Shown one piece after another: positions 33,827 to 41,152 of a stretch of 64,000 nt of DNA. The notes beneath the pieces were generated by a model that saw only the letters and a list, made by a program, of their open reading frames with translations, made no database searches and had not been told where the DNA came from. How positions within the stretch are numbered: position 1 is the stretch's first letter; each line of letters opens with the position of its first letter. The stretch is from CAVQXR01 sp046330455 (lineage in GTDB: Bacteria > Actinomycetota > Thermoleophilia > Gaiellales > Gaiellaceae). A program made the translations under genes and the position numbers. The stretch covers positions 62,001-126,000 of the forward strand of contig JAXLSU010000004.1 in assembly GCA_046330455.1 (NCBI GenBank), read 5' to 3'.

Positions 33827-33878
33827 CGTACCGCGCGGACGGGTTCAGACCCCTGGCGGGAGGCTTGCGGGGGTCGAG

Positions 33879-33884
33879 TAGAGT
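33879..33884 (+). promoter_or_regulatory. -10-like TAGAGT for ppdK
   Basis: TAGAGT, then 10 nt, then ATG 33895, with no Shine-Dalgarno. Confidence 0.45.
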
Positions 33885-33894
33885 CCGTTCGACG

Positions 33895-36501
33895 ATGGCC
33901 GGCCCGTACGTCTACAACTACGCGGACGCGGCCGACGTCGGCCGCGAGATCCTCGGCGGCAAGGGCGCCGGGCTGGCGCAGATGACCGCTCTCGGCATAC
34001 CCGTTCCGGCGGGCTTCGTCGTCACGACCGAGGCGTGCATCGCCTACATGAGCGACGGCTCCCGGCTTCCGGACGGGCTCGAGGCGCAGATCGACGGCAG
34101 CCTTGTCGAGCTCGAGCGCCAGACCGGGAAGCGCTTCGGCAACGCCGTCGATCCGCTCCTCGTCTCGGTCAGGTCCGGCGCCGCCGTCTCGATGCCCGGG
34201 ATGATGGACACGATCCTGAACCTCGGGCTGAACGCGACGACCGCCGAGGCGCTCGGGCGGGCAACCGGGAACCCGAGGTTCGCCTTCGACGCGTACCGCC
34301 GGCTGATCCAGATGTACGGCGAGGTCGTCGACGGCGTCGAGGCTCACCTGTTCGAGCGGGAGCTGCGACGTCTCCGCGACGAGCGCGGCGCACGCCACGA
34401 CGTCGACCTCGCGGCCGACGACCTGGCCGAGCTGTGTGAGCGCTTCGAGGCGATCTACCGGGAGGGGTGTGGCCGCGACTTTCCGCGGGAGCCGCGCGAC
34501 CAGCTGATGCGCGCCGTGCTGGCCGTGTTCGACTCCTGGGACACGCCGCGGGCCCAGGTCTACCGCCGGGCCAACGAGATCCCCGACGACCTCGGTACCG
34601 CGGCGAACGTCGTCCAGATGGTGTTCGGAAACAAGGGCGACACGTCGGGAACCGGCGTCTCGTTCACCCGGAACCCCTCGACCGGCGAACCCGGCGTCTT
34701 CGGGGAGTTCCTCGTCAATGCGCAGGGCGAGGACGTGGTCGCCGGGATCCGGACCCCCGAGCCCCTGGAGCACATGGCGAAGGCCCTGCCGGGCGCCTAC
34801 GGGGAGCTGCTCGAGACGATGCGGCGCCTCGAGGGGCACTTCCGTGAGATGCAGGACATCGAGTTCACGGTCGAGGAGGGCAGGCTCTACCTGCTCCAGA
34901 CCCGCACGGGCAAGCGCACGGCCGCGGCCGCCCTCCGGATCGCCGTCGACATGACGAACGAGGGGCTGATCAGCCGCGACGAGGCGGTGATGCGGATCGA
35001 CACGCGTCAGCTCGACCAGCTGCTCCACCCCCGGATCGACCCGAACGCGGAGATCGAGGTGATCGCCGAGGGCCTGAACGCATCCCCCGGCGCGGCGACC
35101 GGAGCGGTCGTCCTCGATGCGGACACCGCCGAGGAGCGGGGGCGCGCGGGCGACCAGGTCATCCTCGTCCGCTGGGAGACGACGCCCGACGACATCCACG
35201 GCCTGATCTGGGCCGAAGGCGTGCTCACGGCCCACGGCGGCATGACCTCGCATGCGGCGGTGGTCGCGCGCGGGATGGGGAAGCCGGCGGTGACCGGGTG
35301 CGAGAGCCTCAAGCTCGAGCCGGGCCGTGCGGTGATCGCGGGAACGGTCTTCGCGGAGGGCGACGTGCTGACGATCGACGGCGGGACGGGGCAGGTCATC
35401 CGCGGCGCCGTCCCCCTCGTCCCGCCGCAGATGGACCGGAACTTCGAGACGGTGCTCGGCTGGGCGGACGGGTCGCGGCGGCTCCGGGTGCGCGCGAACG
35501 CCGACACGCCGGAGGACGCTGCGAAGGCACGGGAGTTCGGGGCCGAGGGGATCGGGCTCTGCCGTACCGAGCACATGTTCATGGCCGAGGACAGGCTTCC
35601 GACCGTCCGCCAGATGATCCTTGCAGGGTCGGAGGACGAGCGGCGGCGCGCGCTCGACCGGCTGCTGCCGATGCAGCAGGCCGACTTCGAGGGGATCTTC
35701 GAGGCCATGGCCGGGCTACCGGTCACGATCCGGCTGCTCGACCCGCCGCTCCACGAGTTCCTGCCTCCTCTGGAGGAGGCCGAGACCCCGGAGATGGCCC
35801 ACCGGATCCGTGCCCTGCGCGAGGCGAACCCGATGCTCGGGACGAGGGGGTGCCGGCTCGGGCTCCTCAACCCCGAGATCTACGAGATGCAGGTCCGCGC
35901 GATCGTCCGGGCTGCGCTCGGCGTCCTGGCCCGGACGGGTGAGGCGCCCGAGGTGGAGATCATGCACCCGCTCGTGGGCTTCGCCGAGGAGCTGCGGCGG
36001 CTCCGTGCCCTGACGGTGGCGACCGCGACCGAGGAGCTCGACGGCACGCCGCTCTCCTACCGGATCGGCACGATGATCGAGCTGCCGCGCGCCTGCGTGC
36101 GGGCCGACGAGATCGCCGAGGTCGCGGACTTCTTCTCGTTCGGCACGAACGACCTGACGCAGACGGCTCTCGGCTTCTCGCGCGACGACGCGGAGGGGAA
36201 GTTCCTCACTCGGTATCTGGACGACCGGATCCTGGCCGCGAACCCGTTCGAGACGCTCGATCGCCCCGGCGTCGGCGAGCTGATGCGGATCGGGGTCGAG
36301 CGCGCGCGGTCGCGCCGGGAGGCGATCAAGCTCGGAATCTGCGGCGAGCACGGCGGCGATGCCCGCTCGGTGGCGTTCTGCCACGAGCTCGGGCTCGACT
36401 ACGTCTCGTGCTCGCCCTACCGGGTCCCGCTGGCGCGCCTTGCCTCCGCCCAGGCGGCGCTCGCAGAGGCGGGAGTGCGCGTCGTGGCCGTCGGCGGCTG
36501 A
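33895..36501 (+). CDS. ppdK: Pyruvate, phosphate dikinase
   Basis: Reversible conversion of pyruvate, ATP and Pi to PEP, AMP and PPi. The 868 residues cover the ATP-grasp N-domain (GGKGAGLAQMTALGIPVPAGF, RSGAAVSMPGMMDT, NKGDTSGTGVSFTRNPSTGE), the phosphohistidine domain (LTAHGGMTSHAAVVARGMGK, with the catalytic His and the Thr that PpsR modifies), and the PEP-binding TIM barrel (GTNDLTQTALGFSRDD; catalytic Cys in ICGEHGGD). ATG 33895 gives the standard start. The nearby ppsR provides its regulator. Confidence 0.97.
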   Translation: MAGPYVYNYADAADVGREILGGKGAGLAQMTALGIPVPAGFVVTTEACIAYMSDGSRLPDGLEAQIDGSLVELERQTGKRFGNAVDPLLVSVRSGAAVSMPGMMDTILNLGLNATTAEALGRATGNPRFAFDAYRRLIQMYGEVVDGVEAHLFERELRRLRDERGARHDVDLAADDLAELCERFEAIYREGCGRDFPREPRDQLMRAVLAVFDSWDTPRAQVYRRANEIPDDLGTAANVVQMVFGNKGDTSGTGVSFTRNPSTGEPGVFGEFLVNAQGEDVVAGIRTPEPLEHMAKALPGAYGELLETMRRLEGHFREMQDIEFTVEEGRLYLLQTRTGKRTAAAALRIAVDMTNEGLISRDEAVMRIDTRQLDQLLHPRIDPNAEIEVIAEGLNASPGAATGAVVLDADTAEERGRAGDQVILVRWETTPDDIHGLIWAEGVLTAHGGMTSHAAVVARGMGKPAVTGCESLKLEPGRAVIAGTVFAEGDVLTIDGGTGQVIRGAVPLVPPQMDRNFETVLGWADGSRRLRVRANADTPEDAAKAREFGAEGIGLCRTEHMFMAEDRLPTVRQMILAGSEDERRRALDRLLPMQQADFEGIFEAMAGLPVTIRLLDPPLHEFLPPLEEAETPEMAHRIRALREANPMLGTRGCRLGLLNPEIYEMQVRAIVRAALGVLARTGEAPEVEIMHPLVGFAEELRRLRALTVATATEELDGTPLSYRIGTMIELPRACVRADEIAEVADFFSFGTNDLTQTALGFSRDDAEGKFLTRYLDDRILAANPFETLDRPGVGELMRIGVERARSRREAIKLGICGEHGGDARSVAFCHELGLDYVSCSPYRVPLARLASAQAALAEAGVRVVAVGG

Positions 36502-36539
36502 CGTTGCCGCACGACGAGGTTCGCGTCAGGCGCGCCACG

Positions 36540-36545
36540 TAGACT
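36540..36545 (+). promoter_or_regulatory. -10-like TAGACT for the FHA gene
   Basis: TAGACT, then 12 nt, then ATG 36558. Confidence 0.35.
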
Positions 36546-36557
36546 CGAGCGGCCGCG

Positions 36558-37679
36558 ATGTGGTTGACGGTCATCAGTGGGCGTGACGCGGGGAGGACCG
36601 TCGAGATCACCGGCGAGCGGTTCCGGATCGGCCGGAATCGCGACTGTGAGCTCGTGCTGCGAGATCCGGGCGTCGATCCCGTCCACGCGGAGCTGCGCCG
36701 CGAGGCCCACGGCTGGGTGCTCGACGACCTCTCCTCCCAGGGTGGGACCTACGTCTCGACGAAGCGGATCGTGCGGCCCGTCACGCTTCGCGGCGACGAG
36801 GAGCTCTGCTTCGGAGAGACGTTCGCGCGGCTCGCCGTCTCGCGGCCGGGTGCGAAGCGGTCACGGCGCCCGACGCTGGCGATCGCCGCCGCGGTTGCCG
36901 TGGCGATCGCCGTTGCGGGCGTGACCGCAGCCGTCCTCGCGCCGCGGGTGGGCAGCGGTGGCGAGGACGCGCAGACGCTCGCGCTGCCCGCGCCCGGCGA
37001 GGAGGAGCCGGCATCCGGCGCCGACACGTCCGAGCCGTCGGGGACCGAGCCGGCCGTGACCGGCGGGACGACGGAGAGCTCGGAGCCGCCCGCGACCGTC
37101 CCCGGGGACAGCGCCGCAGCCCCGGTGCTGCCGCGGGTCGTCTTCCGCGACGACTTCTCGGACCCCGGAACCGGCTGGGAGGTGTTCGAGGGGCCGGCTG
37201 CCGCGGGCGGGTACGAGGACGGGGCCTACGTGCTCCGGATCACGGACTCCGCCTACCTCGCGACCGCCGATTCGGGCCGGTCGTTTCAGGGGCCCCTCGT
37301 CGGCGTGACCGTCGAGAACCCCTCGCTCGCACCGATGGCAGGATTCGGGATCGTCTGCGGCTATCGCGACCAGCAGAACTTCTACCTGCTCGGCGTGGGT
37401 ACGGACGGGACGGCGGCGATCGTCCGCTCCCGGGACGGCAAGCTGACCGTGCTCACCGGAGGGGGGCAGTGGATCAGGATTCCCGGGATCCCGGTGGCCG
37501 CTCCGCGGTACCGGATCCGCGCCCGGTGTGACGACGCGGGGCTGTCGCTCGCGGTGAACGGGCACCGGGTGCTGACGGCGGAGAGGCCCGAGCCGAGCGG
37601 CACCGTCGGGCTCTTTGCCGCCGGCGCCGTGGAGCTCCGCTTCGACGACTTCGTCGTGCGGAGCGCCGCTCAGGCGTAG
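36558..37679 (+). CDS. FHA-domain membrane protein with an extracytoplasmic C-terminal domain
   Basis: A 373-residue protein. Residues ~1-95 are a forkhead-associated domain (FRIGRNRDCELVL, VDPVHAELRRE, LDDLSSQGGTYV), expected to bind phosphothreonine in the cytoplasm. A transmembrane helix follows (LAIAAAVAVAIAVAGVTAAVL, ~107-128). An acidic Pro/Thr/Ser linker (~130-195) leads to a beta-rich domain (FRDDFSDPGTGWEVF ... DGAYVLRITDSA ... FGIVCGYRDQQNFYLLG ... FDDFVVRS) resembling concanavalin-like lectin/glucanase sandwiches. It could couple a Ser/Thr kinase pathway to wall or sugar sensing. Its 3' end overlaps the convergent rhomboid gene by 10 nt. Confidence 0.78.
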   Translation: MWLTVISGRDAGRTVEITGERFRIGRNRDCELVLRDPGVDPVHAELRREAHGWVLDDLSSQGGTYVSTKRIVRPVTLRGDEELCFGETFARLAVSRPGAKRSRRPTLAIAAAVAVAIAVAGVTAAVLAPRVGSGGEDAQTLALPAPGEEEPASGADTSEPSGTEPAVTGGTTESSEPPATVPGDSAAAPVLPRVVFRDDFSDPGTGWEVFEGPAAAGGYEDGAYVLRITDSAYLATADSGRSFQGPLVGVTVENPSLAPMAGFGIVCGYRDQQNFYLLGVGTDGTAAIVRSRDGKLTVLTGGGQWIRIPGIPVAAPRYRIRARCDDAGLSLAVNGHRVLTAERPEPSGTVGLFAAGAVELRFDDFVVRSAAQA

Positions 37680-38527
37680 CCGCGTACCTTCCAGTACGCG
37701 ATCCCCACGCTGACGATCCCGATCAGGGCGAGGGCCCCGAGACCCGCGAGCCCCTCCCGCGAGGTGAGCGGCCGGTAGCGCCCGAAGTGGTTGAGAGCGA
37801 GCATCGAGAGGGCGCCGCCGATCAGCCCGCCGATGTGCCCGCCGATCGAGATACCCGACAGCGCGAAGCTGAGCACGAGGTTGATGCCGATCACGAACAT
37901 GGCCTGCCCGCCGAACACCATGATCTGCCCGCGCTCGAGCACGAACCCGGCGCCGAGGATCCCGAACACCGCCCCCGAGGCGCCGACCGTGATCCCCTGC
38001 GGGCTGAACAGGAGCGCGCCGGCCGCTCCGGCGAGGGCGGAGACGAGGTAGATGGACAGGAACCTCCCCGGGCCGATCAGGTTCTCGAGCGGCCTTCCGA
38101 ACCACCAGAGGAAGATCATGTTGAAGAAGAGGTGGATGAGGTTCGCGTGCAGGAACGCGGACGTGATCAGGCGCCACCACTCGCCGTCGGCGACCGCCGG
38201 TCCGTACAGCGCGTAGTTGACGACGACGTCCCCGCCGATCCGGGAGACCTGGCCGCCGGTGGCGAGCTCGGCGATGAACACGAGGACGTTGATCCCGATC
38301 AGCGTCAGCGTCACGGCGCCGGGAGGCAGGCGCGTCGGAGCCGTCCGGACCTGCTGGACGGCCTTCCTCGCGCCGACCGCGACGCCCGCGCACTCCGGGC
38401 AGCGGATGCCGACGGCGCCGAAGGTCATGCACTCGGTGCAGATCGGGCGCCCGCAGTCCGAACACGTCACGGCCGTCTCGACCCGCGGGTGCCGGTAGCA
38501 GGTCGTGTGCGTGCCCGGCTCGCTCAT
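37670..38527 (-). CDS. Rhomboid family serine protease with N-terminal zinc-finger
   Basis: Intramembrane protease, 285 residues. The N-terminus has a B-box-like cysteine/histidine cluster (CYRHP, CSDC, CTEC, CPEC, residues ~8-50). The rhomboid core has six helices with WWRLITSAFLHANLIHLFFN, the nucleophile motif GASGAVFGILG, and the catalytic histidine in GGHIGGLIGG. ATG 38527 is preceded at 6 nt by TACGAT on the minus strand. Candidate substrates include the convergent FHA membrane protein, but that is only neighbourhood inference. Confidence 0.9.
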   Translation of the reverse strand: MSEPGTHTTCYRHPRVETAVTCSDCGRPICTECMTFGAVGIRCPECAGVAVGARKAVQQVRTAPTRLPPGAVTLTLIGINVLVFIAELATGGQVSRIGGDVVVNYALYGPAVADGEWWRLITSAFLHANLIHLFFNMIFLWWFGRPLENLIGPGRFLSIYLVSALAGAAGALLFSPQGITVGASGAVFGILGAGFVLERGQIMVFGGQAMFVIGINLVLSFALSGISIGGHIGGLIGGALSMLALNHFGRYRPLTSREGLAGLGALALIGIVSVGIAYWKVRGYA

Positions 38528-38533
38528 CGGTGC

Positions 38534-38539
38534 ATCGTA
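38534..38539 (-). promoter_or_regulatory. -10-like TACGAT for the rhomboid gene
   Basis: On the minus strand TACGAT, then 6 nt, then ATG 38527, with no Shine-Dalgarno. Confidence 0.45.
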
Positions 38540-38566
38540 GTGGCCGGTCGTGCGCGGGCTGCCCGG

Positions 38567-38572
38567 TACCAT
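38567..38572 (+). promoter_or_regulatory. -10-like TACCAT for comB
   Basis: TACCAT, then 8 nt, then GTG 38581. Confidence 0.4.
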
Positions 38573-38580
38573 CCCCGGTC

Positions 38581-39306
38581 GTGCGCGTCCACGTGGCCTT
38601 CACCCCGGCCGAGGCCGTCGAGGCTCCCACGGCGATCGTCGTCGACGTCCTTCGTGCGACCTCGACGATCGCCCAGGCGCTCGCGCACGGCTACCGCCAG
38701 ATTCTGTGCTGCGCCGAGGTGGACGAGGCGACGGCCCTCAGGTCGCGCCTCGGCGAGGGGCTGCTCGCGGGCGAGCGCCGGTGCGTGCGGATTCCCGGCT
38801 TCGACCTCGGCAACTCCCCGCAGGAGTTCCTCGAGCCGCTCGGCGAGACCGTCGTGCTGACGACCACGAACGGCACCCGTGCGCTCGTTGCCGCCGCGGA
38901 GCGGTGCGAGCTCGTCGTCGCCGCCTCGCTCCTGAACCTCGGAGCGGCCGTCGAGGCGGCACGGGAGGCCGGGGGAGACGTCGTCGTCGTCTGTGCCGGC
39001 GTGCTCGGCCGCTTCGCGATGGACGACGCCTACGTCGCGGGCCGGCTCGTGGAGCTGCTCGGCGGAGACCCGACGGACGGTGCCGCCGCCGCCGTGCGGC
39101 TCCGGGAGAGCTTCGCCGGCGCGGAAGCCGGCCTGGGCGCCAGCCAGAGTGCGCGCAACCTCGTCGCGGCGGGGCTCGACGGCGACATCGCCTGGTGCGC
39201 GCGCGAGAGCGTGCTCGACGTGGTGCCGTGCGTCACGGGCCGGGAGGGGACAGCCGTGTGCGTGGCCGCAAGGCAGGCGAAGCCTGCCGCGCGGCGGACG
39301 GCGTAG
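38581..39306 (+). CDS. comB: 2-phosphosulfolactate phosphatase family protein
   Basis: A 241-residue member of the ComB family (coenzyme M pathway phosphatase in methanogens, widespread in bacteria with unclear roles). Family segments include IVVDVLRATSTIAQAL, the IPGFDLGNSPQEF motif, TTTNGTRALVAA and a C-terminal DVVPCVTGREGTAV. GTG 38581 gives the standard start. No other sulfolactate or coenzyme M genes are nearby, so the physiological substrate is uncertain. Two strong hairpins follow. Confidence 0.85.
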   Translation: MRVHVAFTPAEAVEAPTAIVVDVLRATSTIAQALAHGYRQILCCAEVDEATALRSRLGEGLLAGERRCVRIPGFDLGNSPQEFLEPLGETVVLTTTNGTRALVAAAERCELVVAASLLNLGAAVEAAREAGGDVVVVCAGVLGRFAMDDAYVAGRLVELLGGDPTDGAAAAVRLRESFAGAEAGLGASQSARNLVAAGLDGDIAWCARESVLDVVPCVTGREGTAVCVAARQAKPAARRTA

Positions 39307-39322
39307 CCGGCCGGGGGTGAGC

Positions 39323-39339
39323 GCCGGGCTTTGCCCGGC
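39323..39339 (+). terminator. Hairpin 1 after comB
   Basis: GCCGGGC-TTT-GCCCGGC, a perfect 7-bp stem 17 nt after the comB stop. Probably part of a tandem terminator isolating the SOS promoter. Confidence 0.55.
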
Positions 39340-39353
39340 TCGTACGCGGGTCG

Positions 39354-39372
39354 CAGCCGGCCGAGCCGGCTG
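39354..39372 (+). terminator. Hairpin 2 after comB
   Basis: CAGCCGGC-CGA-GCCGGCTG, a perfect 8-bp stem with a 3-nt loop. Together with the preceding hairpin it likely ends comB transcription. Confidence 0.55.
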
Positions 39373-39427
39373 CTCGGCCGCGGAGCCGTCCGCTGCGCGA
39401 CGCACTCCCGTGCGGCTTGCATTTCCC

Positions 39428-39455
39428 TTGACAGGAGAACATCTGTTCGTATAGA
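39428..39455 (+). promoter_or_regulatory. Sigma70-type promoter of the imuB operon
   Basis: TTGACA (39428-39433), 16-nt spacer, TATAGA (39450-39455). The predicted start of transcription is only a few bases before ATG 39468. It is the best -35/-10 pair I see in the window. Confidence 0.8.
39437..39448. promoter_or_regulatory. SOS box 1 (LexA operator)
   Basis: GAACATCTGTTC fits the gram-positive/actinobacterial GAAC-N4-GTTC operator and lies in the promoter spacer. Confidence 0.85.
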
Positions 39456-39465
39456 ACACATGTTC
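39454..39465. promoter_or_regulatory. SOS box 2 (LexA operator)
   Basis: GAACACATGTTC, 17 bp centre to centre from box 1, covers the end of the -10 element and the expected transcription start. Confidence 0.85.
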
Positions 39466-39467
39466 CC

Positions 39468-40652
39468 ATGATCGCCTGTCTCTCCATCCCTTCCTTTCCC
39501 CTCCGCGTCGCACTCCACGGGCGGCGGGAGCTCGCAGGGCTTCCCGTCGCTCTTGCCCCGCCGCCCGGTGGACGCGACGTCGTCGGCCCCTGCACGGTGG
39601 CTGCCGCGGGCGCCGGTGTTCGACCGGGAATGCGCCTGTCGGAGGCGCTGGCCACCTGCCCCGGGCTCGTGCTCGTCGAGGACGATCCCGCAGGTGTGGA
39701 GGAGCGCTGGGAGCGGCTCCTGCGCCGTCTCGAGGATGCTGGCCTCGCCGTCGAGCCGGGGGAGCCCGGTTGTGCCTACTTCAGGACAGATGGGGTCGAG
39801 CGTCTCGCCGGCGGTCTCCGGCCCGCCCTGCGGCGCGCGCTCGATGCCGTTGGGCCGGAGTGGGAGCCGCGGCTCGGCGCTGCCTCGAGACGCTTCGCCG
39901 CGCTCGCCGCCGCGGCCGTGGCGCCGCCCGGCCGGATCCTCGTCGTCGACGACGGTGAGGACGACCTGTTTCTCGAGCCGCTGCCGCTCGATCTCCTCCC
40001 ACTGTCTCTCGACCGGCGTCACGAGCTCTCCGAGCTCGGCATTCGCCGCCTGGGCGAGCTGGCTCGGCTGCCCGGCTCCTCGGTGGCGGATCGGCTCGGG
40101 AGTGACGTCGCGGCTGCCTGGCGCCTCGTCCACGGGGAGGAAGATGTCCGTGTCACTCCCCGGGAGCCGCCGGCCGAGCTCACCGAGTCGCTCGCGTTTC
40201 CCGAGGCAGTCGCGAACGCGTTCACGCTCGAGCGAGCGCTCGCCGCCGTCCTCGACCGGCTTCTCTCCCGTCCCGAGCGTGCGGGTAGGGCTCCGCGGCA
40301 GATCGCCGTCTCCGTGCGACTCGTCGGCGGGGGCTCCTGGCGCCGGGCCTCGACCCTCCGTGAGCCGACCACCGATCCCGCCCGTCTGCGCGCGGCGCTC
40401 GCTCCCCGGCTCGCGGAGCTTCCCGAGCCCGCGGTGGAGCTTCGGGTCGAGCTCGGAGCGCTCACCGATTCGGTGGGCGCCCAGTGCGAGCTGTTCCGCT
40501 CGCGTGGCAGCCGGCTGCGAGAGCGGCTCCGCGAAGGGCTGGCCCAGGCGCGCACATCCGCGGGGCTCGAAGCCGTCTGCACCGTCGTGGAGGTCTCACC
40601 ATGGTCTCGCATTCCGGAGAGCAGGGCGCTCCTCGTGCCGCGCGACGACTGA
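39468..40652 (+). CDS. imuB: ImuB-like inactive Y-family polymerase
   Basis: Adaptor of the inducible mutasome that delivers DnaE2 to damage. The 394-residue chain has Y-family polymerase folds (ACLSIPSFPLRVALHGR, VRPGMRLSEALATCPGL, ELGIRRLGELARLPGSSVADRLG) but lacks the catalytic acids: the usual DxD near the N-terminus is absent and the DE of SIDE reads DG (FRTDGVERL). That is the hallmark of ImuB. It is shorter than typical ImuB (~500) and no clear clamp-binding QLSLW motif is seen at the C-terminus. Two SOS boxes control it. No imuA or imuA' precedes it in this window. Confidence 0.88.
   Translation: MIACLSIPSFPLRVALHGRRELAGLPVALAPPPGGRDVVGPCTVAAAGAGVRPGMRLSEALATCPGLVLVEDDPAGVEERWERLLRRLEDAGLAVEPGEPGCAYFRTDGVERLAGGLRPALRRALDAVGPEWEPRLGAASRRFAALAAAAVAPPGRILVVDDGEDDLFLEPLPLDLLPLSLDRRHELSELGIRRLGELARLPGSSVADRLGSDVAAAWRLVHGEEDVRVTPREPPAELTESLAFPEAVANAFTLERALAAVLDRLLSRPERAGRAPRQIAVSVRLVGGGSWRRASTLREPTTDPARLRAALAPRLAELPEPAVELRVELGALTDSVGAQCELFRSRGSRLRERLREGLAQARTSAGLEAVCTVVEVSPWSRIPESRALLVPRDD
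40589..40593 (+). promoter_or_regulatory. Shine-Dalgarno inside imuB that sets the DUF6504 start
   Basis: GGAGG, 7 nt before ATG 40601, supports a start that overlaps the imuB end by 52 nt. Confidence 0.65.
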
Positions 40653-40873
40653 ACGAGCCGAGACCGGTCGAGGTCGAGGCTCCCGGCGGCTGGCCCGTAA
40701 CGATCGGGACGATCCCCGTGGCGGCTATTCGAGAGGAGTGGCGCGTGAGCGAGCGGTGGTGGACGGGACGTCCGCTGAAGCGGCGGTACTTCGACACCGT
40801 CCTCGAGACGGGCGAGAACGTGGTCGTCTTCCGGGAGGAGCTGGAAGGCCGGTGGTACCGCCAGCGTGCCTGA
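40601..40873 (+). CDS. DUF6504 family protein
   Basis: A 90-residue member of a small family typically encoded between imuB and dnaE2 in actinobacteria. The conserved core is IREEWRVSERWWTGRPLKRR, then YFDTVLETGENVVVFREELE and GRWYRQRA. A good internal Shine-Dalgarno and overlap with imuB suggest coupled translation. Its role in the mutasome is not established. Confidence 0.82.
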   Translation: MVSHSGEQGAPRAARRLNEPRPVEVEAPGGWPVTIGTIPVAAIREEWRVSERWWTGRPLKRRYFDTVLETGENVVVFREELEGRWYRQRA

Positions 40874-40954
40874 CGGAGGCGTCGAGGCTCCCCGTGTCCT
40901 ACCGGGACACGTCCTTCGCACGTTTGGGCGAGTGCGTCAGGGGCCACCCCGGAC

Positions 40955-41038
40955 CACCACCCGCTTCGAGCGTATCGAGGAACGACGCGCGTGTGGTGCG
41001 CGGACCGTGCCGGTTTCGTCACGGGAGAGAGACGAGAG
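40955..41038 (+). repeat. Intergenic structured repeat, copy 1
   Basis: Lies between DUF6504 and dnaE2. CACCAC (40955-40960) pairs with GTGGTG (40993-40998). Inside is the mini-hairpin CGCT-TCG-AGCG followed by TATCGAG, then GTGCCG and GTCACGG. It aligns without gaps to 48082-48165, about three quarters identical over ~70 nt. The rest of the 279-nt gap has no gene I can support. Confidence 0.7.
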
Positions 41039-41152
41039 ACCCCTTGCCGTGAGCAGGGCTCGAGCCATCCCGTCGGGGCAGGGTCGAGCCGGTCACGGTC
41101 GGCCGGATGTCGAGCACCGTCCGGTCGATCGCCGTCTGTGGCCTCCTGCCCG

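Noticed and set aside
40955..41038. Conserved minus-strand peptide in the structured repeats (both copies can be read as MT...AHH...RYA.SGWW)
   Set aside because: The shared residues fall on the base-paired segments, codon positions show no synonymous bias, and the third copy contains a stop.
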